From Halopseudomonas yangmingensis (GTDB taxonomy: Bacteria; Pseudomonadota; Gammaproteobacteria; Pseudomonadales; Pseudomonadaceae), in NCBI RefSeq assembly GCF_900114825.1, contig NZ_FOUI01000004.1:1-64000 (forward strand): a DNA stretch of 64,000 bases, written 5' to 3'. Below the pieces are notes generated by a model. That model did no database searches. It was not told the origin of the DNA and worked only from the letters and a program-made list of their open reading frames with translations. A program made the translations under genes and the position numbers. The number at the start of each line of letters is the position of its first letter. The stretch's first letter is position 1. Shown here piece after piece: positions 57,290 through 64,000 of this stretch.

Positions 57290-58055
57290 GAAAGAAACCG
57301 TAGGACGCACCGTTACGGTGGCGTTCCTGGTCTGTCTGGTCTGCTCCGTGGTGGTGTCCGCCGCCGCAGTGGCACTGAAGCCGGTGCAGCAGAAGAACCA
57401 GTTGCTCGACAAGCAGCGCAACATCCTGTCGATTGCCGGCTTGCTTGAAGAAGGCCGCAGCGTACCTGAGCAGTTTGGCAAGATTACCCCGCGTCTGGTT
57501 GACCTGCGCACAGGTCGTTTCAGCGATGAAATGGATCCGCTGAACTATGACCAGCAGAGGGCTGCCAAGGAGCCGGCCTTGTCCGAGCGTCTGCCGGCCG
57601 GGACCGATATTGCCAGCATTCGTCGTCGCGAGCATTTCGCCACTGTCTACATGGTGGAAGGTGATGACGGCATTGAAACCATGATCCTGCCGATCCACGG
57701 TGCAGGTCTGTGGTCGACCCTGTATGGCTTTTTGGCACTTGAAGGTGATCTGAACACCATCGTTGGTCTGGGCTTCTACCAGCACGCCGAAACCCCCGGT
57801 CTCGGTGGCGAGGTAGACAACCCCAACTGGAAAGCCCAGTGGACCGGCAAGCTGGCCTTTAATGAAGGCGGCGACGTGGCAGTACAGATCGTCAAGGGCG
57901 GTGTGGATCCGAACAGTCCGCGTGCCCAGCACCAGGTGGATTCGCTGGCCGGTGCGACCCTGACCACGCGTGGGGTAGAAAACCTCGTGCGCTTCTGGCT
58001 GGGTGAGCACGGCTTCGGCTCCTTCCTCGACAACCTTCGCGCAGGGGAGGCATGA
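57279..58055 (+). CDS. nqrC: Na+-NQR subunit C (covalent FMN)
   Basis: 258-residue subunit with one N-terminal membrane helix (11-33) and a periplasmic FMN domain. The attachment motif is LAGATLT with Thr227; the common (S/T)GAT has Ala at its first place here. I chose the ATG at 57279 ([10 protein letters not shown]), with GGAGG ten bases upstream; an in-frame ATG at 57270 is less likely. It overlaps nqrB by 11 bases and nqrD region by a few. Confidence 0.95.
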   Translation: MSSKKETVGRTVTVAFLVCLVCSVVVSAAAVALKPVQQKNQLLDKQRNILSIAGLLEEGRSVPEQFGKITPRLVDLRTGRFSDEMDPLNYDQQRAAKEPALSERLPAGTDIASIRRREHFATVYMVEGDDGIETMILPIHGAGLWSTLYGFLALEGDLNTIVGLGFYQHAETPGLGGEVDNPNWKAQWTGKLAFNEGGDVAVQIVKGGVDPNSPRAQHQVDSLAGATLTTRGVENLVRFWLGEHGFGSFLDNLRAGEA

Positions 58056-58057
58056 GC

Positions 58058-58729
<672 letters not shown>

Positions 58730-58732
58730 GCC

Positions 58733-59344
58733 ATGCTTGAACATTATATAAGCCTGATGGTGCGTGCCATTTTCGTCGAGAACATGGCACTGGCCTTCTT
58801 CCTTGGCATGTGTACCTTTCTGGCCATTTCCAAAAAGGTGCAAACCGCACTGGGCCTAGGTATTGCGGTGGTTGTAGTACTGACCATTACCGTGCCGGCC
58901 AACAACCTGATCTACACCTACCTGCTGAAGGACGGTGCGCTGGCCTGGGCCGGTCTGCCGAATGTCGATCTGAGCTTCCTCGGACTGCTCAGTTACATCG
59001 GTGTGATCGCTGCCATGGTGCAGATTCTCGAGATGCTCCTCGACAAGTACGTGCCCGCGCTCTACAACGCGCTTGGTGTGTTCCTGCCGCTGATCACAGT
59101 GAACTGCGCGATCATGGGTGCCTCGCTGTTCATGGTTGAACGTGACTACAACCTCGGTGAGAGTGTGGTCTACGGTTTCGGTGCTGGCGTTGGCTGGTGT
59201 CTGGCCATCGTTGCACTGGCGGGTATCCGCGAGAAGCTCAAGTACAGCGACGTGCCGGACGGCTTGCGTGGTCTCGGCATCACCTTCGTTACCGTGGGCC
59301 TGATGTCCCTCGGGTTCATGTCGTTCTCCGGCGTGCAACTGTAA
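58733..59344 (+). CDS. nqrE: Na+-NQR subunit E
   Basis: 203-residue six-helix subunit, twin of NqrD with opposite topology. Cysteine segments: [17 protein letters not shown] (near 20-36) and [20 protein letters not shown] (near 109-128). Starts three bases after nqrD ends. Length and motifs are standard. Confidence 0.96.
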   Translation: MLEHYISLMVRAIFVENMALAFFLGMCTFLAISKKVQTALGLGIAVVVVLTITVPANNLIYTYLLKDGALAWAGLPNVDLSFLGLLSYIGVIAAMVQILEMLLDKYVPALYNALGVFLPLITVNCAIMGASLFMVERDYNLGESVVYGFGAGVGWCLAIVALAGIREKLKYSDVPDGLRGLGITFVTVGLMSLGFMSFSGVQL

Positions 59345-59362
59345 GAGAGGAGCTGGAAACCT

Positions 59363-60586
59363 ATGAACATGGAAATCTACCTGGGCGTCGGCATGTTCAC
59401 CGCGATCGTGCTGTCGCTGGTGGCGGTGATCCTGATCGCCCGCTCCAAGCTGGTCAGCAGCGGTGATGTGAAGATCGTCATCAACCATGAGCGCACCATT
59501 ACGGTTCCGGCCGGTGGCAAGTTGCTCAATACCCTGTCCGACAATGGCATTTTCCTGTCCTCTGCCTGTGGCGGCGGCGGTACCTGTGCCCAGTGCAAGT
59601 GCATCGTCGAATCCGGCGGTGGCTCCATGCTGCCGACCGAGGAGTCGCACTTCACCAAGCGTGAAGCGGCTGCCGGCTGGCGCCTGTCCTGCCAGACTCC
59701 GGTCAAGCAGGACATGCACATCGAGGTCGAGGAAGAAGTCTTTGGCGTGAAGAAGTGGGAATGCACCGTCGAGTCCAATCCCAACGTGGCGACCTTCATC
59801 AAGGAGCTGACCCTGCGTCTGCCCGAGGGTGAGAACGTCAACTTCCGCGCCGGTGGCTACGTGCAGCTGGAATGCCCGCCGCACACGGTCAACTACAAGG
59901 ACTTCGACATCCAGCCCGAGTACCGTGGTGACTGGGACAAGTTCAATATGTGGCGCTTTGTCTCCAAGGTTGAAGAAACCACCATTCGTGCCTACTCGAT
60001 GGCCAACTACCCGGAAGAAGTCGGCGTGGTCAAGTTCAACATCCGTGTGGCCTCGCCGCCGCCCGGCCGTGACGACCTGCCGCCCGGCAAAATGTCTTCC
60101 TGGGTCTTTGGTTTGAAGCCGGGTGACAAGGTTACCGTGTACGGTCCCTTTGGTGAGTTCTTCGCCAAGGAAACCGATGCCGAGATGGTGTTTGTCGGTG
60201 GTGGTGCCGGTATGGCACCGATGCGTTCGCACATTTTCGACCAGCTCAAGCGGCTCAAGTCCACGCGCAAGATCACCTTCTGGTACGGTGCCCGTTCCCT
60301 GCGTGAAGCCTTCTATGTCGAGGAATTCGACAAGCTGGCCGAGGAAAACGAGAACTTTACCTGGCATCTGGCGTTGTCCGATCCGCTGCCCGAGGACAAC
60401 TGGACCGGCCCGACCGGCTTCGTCCATAACGTACTGTACGAGAACTACCTGAAGGAGCATCCGGCTCCTGAAGACTGCGAGTTCTATATGTGCGGCCCGC
60501 CGATGATGAATGCCTCGGTCATCAAGTTGCTCGAAGATCTCGGTGTAGAGCCGGAAAACATCCTGCTCGACGACTTCGGCGGCTGA
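59363..60586 (+). CDS. nqrF: Na+-NQR subunit F (NADH dehydrogenase)
   Basis: Entry point for NADH electrons. 407 residues: N-terminal helix (residues 4-27), a [2Fe-2S] domain with Cys69, Cys75, Cys78 and Cys110 ([14 protein letters not shown] and LSCQTP), an FAD domain with RAYSMANYP, and an NADH domain with [14 protein letters not shown] and the C-terminal [14 protein letters not shown]. The cysteine spacing equals that of Vibrio cholerae NqrF. AGGAG precedes the ATG. Confidence 0.97.
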   Translation: MNMEIYLGVGMFTAIVLSLVAVILIARSKLVSSGDVKIVINHERTITVPAGGKLLNTLSDNGIFLSSACGGGGTCAQCKCIVESGGGSMLPTEESHFTKREAAAGWRLSCQTPVKQDMHIEVEEEVFGVKKWECTVESNPNVATFIKELTLRLPEGENVNFRAGGYVQLECPPHTVNYKDFDIQPEYRGDWDKFNMWRFVSKVEETTIRAYSMANYPEEVGVVKFNIRVASPPPGRDDLPPGKMSSWVFGLKPGDKVTVYGPFGEFFAKETDAEMVFVGGGAGMAPMRSHIFDQLKRLKSTRKITFWYGARSLREAFYVEEFDKLAEENENFTWHLALSDPLPEDNWTGPTGFVHNVLYENYLKEHPAPEDCEFYMCGPPMMNASVIKLLEDLGVEPENILLDDFGG

Positions 60587-60595
60587 TCCATCGGC

Positions 60596-61621
60596 ATGCT
60601 GCGGTACCTGAACCAGCCCGTCATGGTTGCTGCTCTGGCAGCAGTCCTGACGGGCTGTTTCACATCAGCAGCGCCGGTCAATGAAGTGCGTGGCCAGGTG
60701 CTGGGTGGCGACTACTCGGTAAAGTGGGTAGGTGATCCACTTCCAGCCAGCGAGTTGGCTGGTAAGCTTGCGCGTCTGCTTCAGGCCTTTGAGCAACAGA
60801 TGTCAGCTCAACAGGAAAACTCCGATCTCAGCCGTTTCAACCGTTTACCGGCTGGCGGCTGCATGCAGTTGCAGGGTCATTTCCTGAGGTTGGCGACGGC
60901 TGCTGTCGAATTCCACCGCTTCAGCGACGGCGCACTTGATGTGACGCTGGCGCCTTTATTGCGAATTTGGGGGGTACATAGCCAGCCCCAGTCGCAAGAC
61001 CGGCGAGGGCCGCCTGATCCGCAGCAGTTGGCTGCTGTGTTGCCCAATCTGGGGCAGCAGCACTTGCATCTGCAGGATGATCTGTTGTGCAAGGATGTGC
61101 CTCTGGAGCTGGATTTCAGCAGTATCGCGTCAGGTTATCTGGTTGATCAGCTGGAACTGCTGCTGCGCGATCAGCTCATTGAAAGCTATATGATCGAATT
61201 GCCCGGTGATCTCAAGGCGGTTGGACAAAAAGCCGGTAGTCGGCCATGGCGTATCAGTCTTGAAGAGCCGCGAGACGATATCCGGGTTGCACAGCAAATA
61301 CTGGATGTTGACAGCTTTGCGGTTTCAACCAGTGGTAATCACCGGCGACAGTTGCGGGTGGATGGGCGCTTGCATGCCCATGGTTTTGATATGGAGACCG
61401 GTTGGCCGCTGCAACACCGATTGGTCTCGGTTACCGTGGTAGAGCCATCGGCGATGCGCGCTGACGGTCTTTCCAGTATCCTGATGGTAATGGGCCCCGA
61501 GCATGGCTGGGCTTTTGCCCTGTCGCATGACATAGCGGCCGCATTTGTCACACGCCGGGACGCGCACTACGAGGTGCAGCGCACACCGGCTTTCAATGTC
61601 CTGTTGACGGACAAGGAGTAA
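60596..61621 (+). CDS. apbE: Divergent ApbE-family FAD:protein FMN transferase (lipoprotein)
   Basis: Expected to attach FMN covalently to NqrB, NqrC and RnfG/RnfD. 341 residues with a lipoprotein signal (LTGC, Cys21). ApbE blocks are recognisable but degenerate: canonical MGT-x-Y at the start of the mature protein is replaced by LGGDYSVKW (residues 36-44); DLSxIAKG-type becomes DFSSIASGYLVD; GGDL-type becomes LPGDLKAVG; SGN-x-R is kept as STSGNHR; the His-Asp/Thr-Gly site is HGFDMETGWPL; the metal-site ADxxxTA appears as MRADGLSSILMVMG. The Asp is kept but a Thr is replaced by Ser. It is 10 bases downstream of nqrF, so it belongs to the operon. Activity is likely but should be tested. Confidence 0.8.
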   Translation: MLRYLNQPVMVAALAAVLTGCFTSAAPVNEVRGQVLGGDYSVKWVGDPLPASELAGKLARLLQAFEQQMSAQQENSDLSRFNRLPAGGCMQLQGHFLRLATAAVEFHRFSDGALDVTLAPLLRIWGVHSQPQSQDRRGPPDPQQLAAVLPNLGQQHLHLQDDLLCKDVPLELDFSSIASGYLVDQLELLLRDQLIESYMIELPGDLKAVGQKAGSRPWRISLEEPRDDIRVAQQILDVDSFAVSTSGNHRRQLRVDGRLHAHGFDMETGWPLQHRLVSVTVVEPSAMRADGLSSILMVMGPEHGWAFALSHDIAAAFVTRRDAHYEVQRTPAFNVLLTDKE

Positions 61622-61624
61622 CTC

Positions 61625-61864
61625 ATGGTTTGGCTTCTGGCGTTTGGTGTGATGCTGGTAATGGTTGCCGGCATGGCAATAGGCGTAATGATGGGGCGCA
61701 AGCCGATTGCCGGCTCCTGTGGCGGCATTGGTGCGACCGGGCTGGACAGTTCCTGTGGTATCTGCGGCGGCAATGCCGAGCGCTGCGAAGAGGCAAGCAA
61801 GGTGGCGCAGGCCGCCTATGCGGACAAGCCGGTCCAGGCCAGGGACGCGACCAAGGTCGACTAG
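61625..61864 (+). CDS. nqrM: NqrM, iron-delivery/maturation factor for Na+-NQR
   Basis: 79-residue DUF539 protein required for inserting the iron centre between NqrD and NqrE. One N-terminal membrane helix (residues 2-23), then four conserved cysteines: Cys32 (GSCGG), Cys44 and Cys47 (SCGICGG), Cys54 (ERC). Starts three bases after apbE, closing the nqrA-F-apbE-nqrM operon. Confidence 0.93.
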   Translation: MVWLLAFGVMLVMVAGMAIGVMMGRKPIAGSCGGIGATGLDSSCGICGGNAERCEEASKVAQAAYADKPVQARDATKVD

Positions 61865-61920
61865 TGGCTGGCTGGCCTTCGTGTCAGCATCGAGCAAACC
61901 CCAATCAAGGAAATTCCTGA

Positions 61921-63318
61921 ATGGCTGTTTACAACTATGACATCGTAGTCCTGGGTTCCGGCCCGGCCGGTGAGGGGGCGGCGATGAACGCCGCCAAGCA
62001 TGGCAAGCGGGTGGCGGTGGTTGAGGAGCGTTCGGTGGTGGGCGGTAACTGTACCCATCTGGGCACTATTCCCTCCAAGGCGCTGCGTAACTCGGTCAAG
62101 CAGATTATCCAGTTCAACACCAACCCGATGTTTCGCCAGATCGGTGATCCGCGTTGGTTCTCCTTCCCGGATGTGCTGAAAAGTGCCGAACTGGTGATGA
62201 ACAAGCAGGTCGCCTCGCGTACCAGCTACTATGCCCGTAACCGGGTCGATCTGTTTTTCGGCAAGGGCAGTTTTGCTGACGAGCACACTATCGAGCTGGT
62301 CAATCCGTCCGGGGTGGTGGAGAAGCTGATCGCCAAGGAAGTGATCATTGCCACCGGCTCACGCCCCTACCGTCCAGCCGATGTCAACTTCAGCCATCCG
62401 CGCATCTACGACAGCGACACCATCCTCAAACTGAATCACACCCCGCGCAGCCTGATTATCTATGGCGCCGGGGTGATTGGTTGCGAGTATGCATCTATCT
62501 TCTGCGGACTTGGGGTCAAGGTCGATCTGATCGATACGCGTGACCGCCTGCTCAGCTTCCTTGATGACGAAATTTCCGATGCCCTCAGTTATCACCTGCG
62601 CAACAACAGCGTGCTGATACGGCATAACGAGGAATATGAAAAGATCGAGGGCCTGGACAACAAGGGTGTGGTGCTGCACCTGAAATCCGGCAAGCGCCTG
62701 AAGGCTGATGCATTGCTCTGGTGCAACGGTCGAACCGGCAATACCGATGGTCTTGGATTGGAAAATATCGGTCTGCACGCCAACAGTCGCGGACAGCTGG
62801 GTGTGGATGAAAACTACCGCACCCCGGTGTCCAATATCTACGCAGTCGGTGATGTGATCGGCTGGCCGAGTCTGGCCAGTGCCGCCTTCGACCAGGGTCG
62901 TTCGGCCGCCGGCAATATCGTCAGCAACGATGCCTGGCGCTTCGTCGATGATGTGCCTACCGGTATTTACACGATTCCCGAGATCAGTTCGCTGGGCAAG
63001 AACGAGCGCGAGCTGACCGAGGCCAAAGTGCCCTACGAGATTGGTCAGGCGTTCTTCAAGAATATCGCCCGTGCGCAAATCAGTGGTGAACCAGTGGGTT
63101 TGCTGAAGATTCTGTTCCACCGCGAGACGTTGGAAGTGCTGGGGATCCATTGCTTTGGCGACCAGGCAGCGGAGATCGTGCACATCGGGCAGGCGATCAT
63201 GAACCAGAAGGACGCTGCCAACAGCATCCAGTACTTCGCCAATACCACCTTCAACTATCCGACCATGGCCGAGGCCTACCGGATTGCCGCCCTGGACGGG
63301 CTTAACCGTCTGTTCTGA
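61921..63318 (+). CDS. sthA: Soluble NAD(P) transhydrogenase SthA
   Basis: FAD flavoprotein that moves hydride from NADPH to NAD+, consuming excess NADPH. 465 residues. FAD-binding [17 protein letters not shown] (11-27), the region [17 protein letters not shown], where a related disulfide reductase would have two redox cysteines (only one present, as expected for SthA), NAD-binding [18 protein letters not shown] near 180-197, and the dimerisation domain. The start at 61921 fits the family. It follows nqrM by 56 bases and may share its transcript. Confidence 0.97.
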   Translation: MAVYNYDIVVLGSGPAGEGAAMNAAKHGKRVAVVEERSVVGGNCTHLGTIPSKALRNSVKQIIQFNTNPMFRQIGDPRWFSFPDVLKSAELVMNKQVASRTSYYARNRVDLFFGKGSFADEHTIELVNPSGVVEKLIAKEVIIATGSRPYRPADVNFSHPRIYDSDTILKLNHTPRSLIIYGAGVIGCEYASIFCGLGVKVDLIDTRDRLLSFLDDEISDALSYHLRNNSVLIRHNEEYEKIEGLDNKGVVLHLKSGKRLKADALLWCNGRTGNTDGLGLENIGLHANSRGQLGVDENYRTPVSNIYAVGDVIGWPSLASAAFDQGRSAAGNIVSNDAWRFVDDVPTGIYTIPEISSLGKNERELTEAKVPYEIGQAFFKNIARAQISGEPVGLLKILFHRETLEVLGIHCFGDQAAEIVHIGQAIMNQKDAANSIQYFANTTFNYPTMAEAYRIAALDGLNRLF

Positions 63319-63324
63319 GGTATT

Positions 63325-63352
63325 GTCGACACCCGCTGCGGCGGGTGTCGAC
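63325..63352. terminator. Hairpin between sthA and the ABC exporter gene
   Basis: A perfect 12-bp stem, GTCGACACCCGC / GCGGGTGTCGAC, with a four-base TGCG loop, lies 6 bases after the sthA stop and 13 bases before the leftward ABC-gene stop. T-runs are weak. It probably separates the two convergent genes. Confidence 0.75.
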
Positions 63353-63365
63353 TTCCCTCATCCCT

Positions 63366-64000
63366 TCACTGTTCGCCGAGAAAGCCGCCGCTCTGGTGTG
63401 CCCACAATTGGGCATACAGGCCGCCGCGCGCCAGCAGCTCGGTATGGCTGCCATCCTCGATCACCTGTCCTTGATCCAGCACTATCAGCCGGTCCATGGC
63501 GGCGATGGTGGACAGGCGATGAGCGATGGCAATCACCGTCTTGCCTTCCATCAGGCGGTTGAGGTTGTCCTGGATTGCCACTTCGACCTCGGAATCGAGT
63601 GCCGAGGTGGCCTCGTCGAGGATCAGAATGGGCGCATCTTTGAGCATTACCCGGGCAATCGCGATGCGCTGGCGCTGGCCGCCGGACAGTTTCACGCCGC
63701 GCTCGCCGACATGCGCGTCCAGACCGCGGCGACCCTTGGCATCCTGCAGGTCGGCGACAAAGTCCTCGGCCTTGGCACGGCGCAGGGCTTCCACCACCTG
63801 AGCCTCACTGGCCTCGGGACGGCCATAGGTGATGTTGTCGCGCACCGAGCGGTGCAGCAGCGAGGTGTCCTGGGTGACCATGCCGATCTGCTCGCGCAGC
63901 GAGTCCTGGGTTACCTGACTGATATCCTGCCCGTCGATCAGGATGCGCCCGTTCTCCAGGTCGTAGAATCGCAGCAGCAGATTGACCAGAGTCGACTTGC
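63366..64000 (-). CDS. ABC transporter, ATP-binding C-terminal part (cut by window edge)
   Basis: Only the C-terminal 211 residues or so of a larger ABC protein, likely a fused membrane/ATPase exporter. Visible: end of Walker A ([17 protein letters not shown] at the window edge), Q-loop ([17 protein letters not shown]), signature [13 protein letters not shown], Walker [13 protein letters not shown], and the H-loop IAHRLSTI. The permease and the start of the ATPase lie beyond base 64000. Substrate (lipid, drug, peptide) cannot be told from this part. The stop is at 63366-63368. Confidence 0.9.
   Translation of the reverse strand, partial: KSTLVNLLLRFYDLENGRILIDGQDISQVTQDSLREQIGMVTQDTSLLHRSVRDNITYGRPEASEAQVVEALRRAKAEDFVADLQDAKGRRGLDAHVGERGVKLSGGQRQRIAIARVMLKDAPILILDEATSALDSEVEVAIQDNLNRLMEGKTVIAIAHRLSTIAAMDRLIVLDQGQVIEDGSHTELLARGGLYAQLWAHQSGGFLGEQ

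Noticed and set aside
58856-60460. A 534-codon frame opposite nqrE-nqrF
   Set aside because: Antisense shadow rich in His/Gln/Asp, covering two real genes.

Overview
The window looks like a chromosomal segment of a marine Pseudomonadaceae, most likely Halopseudomonas or a close relative. Two things point there. The run topA - DUF6586 - small conserved gene - sulA/lexA - psrA - nagZ - MTI phosphorylase - csiV - mfd - gap - nqrA-F - apbE - nqrM - sthA matches, from memory, the conserved PA3011-PA2991 block of Pseudomonas aeruginosa. In addition, the first gene encodes a PETase-like polyester hydrolase of the kind known from Halopseudomonas (Pseudomonas) aestusnigri. The sequence is G+C-rich and almost fully coding, mostly housekeeping genes. 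I see no phage, plasmid, CRISPR, rRNA or tRNA.

Layout. 1-1.6 kb: two tandem 184-bp palindromic repeat units, then the secreted polyester hydrolase with a palindrome-rich upstream region. 1.6-6.5 kb: aroF-type DAHP synthase, a cytosolic 5'-nucleotidase, cysB and cysH (sulfate assimilation), thrH. 6.5-13.3 kb: an AraC regulator followed by a lysine/ornithine/arginine decarboxylase, divergent from a DUF1302-DUF1329 outer-membrane/periplasmic pair. 13.5-21 kb: a class V aminotransferase, a TetR regulator and the complete rnfABCDGE operon. 21-31.9 kb: metG, DUF3010, acnB, a tandem-domain universal stress protein with a well-placed ANR/FNR site, miaE, a periplasmic solute-binding protein, a MocR regulator and HMG-CoA lyase. 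32-39.4 kb: an RND efflux pair, oligopeptidase B, a small membrane protein and a TetR regulator. 39.5-54.4 kb: topA, small conserved genes, the SOS unit lexA-sulA with two LexA boxes, psrA with two PsrA boxes over its promoter, an L,D-transpeptidase-nagZ-mscS-MTI phosphorylase operon, csiV, mfd and gap. 54.7-64 kb: the nqrABCDEF operon with apbE and nqrM, sthA, and the end of an ABC exporter cut by the window edge.

How it fits together. The cell carries both related ion-translocating redox pumps, Rnf (NADH/ferredoxin) and Na+-NQR (NADH/quinone). Both need covalent FMN, and an ApbE flavin transferase and the NqrM iron-delivery factor sit beside nqr. The soluble transhydrogenase SthA lies next to nqr, so NAD(P)H balancing and NADH oxidation are neighbours. 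DNA-damage control (lexA, sulA, mfd, topA) and fatty-acid sensing (psrA) share the same block.

The most notable items are: the PETase-like hydrolase and the repeats and palindromes around it; two apparent intragenic recombination patches (DUF1302 gene and metG) with lower G+C than their own flanks; an ANR class II promoter shared between the stress-protein gene and the oxygen-dependent tRNA hydroxylase miaE; and a divergent ApbE next to an NqrC whose flavinylation motif is also slightly off consensus. I did not find a convincing wholly new multi-gene system. All homology statements rest on recognised motifs and remembered families, not on a database search.
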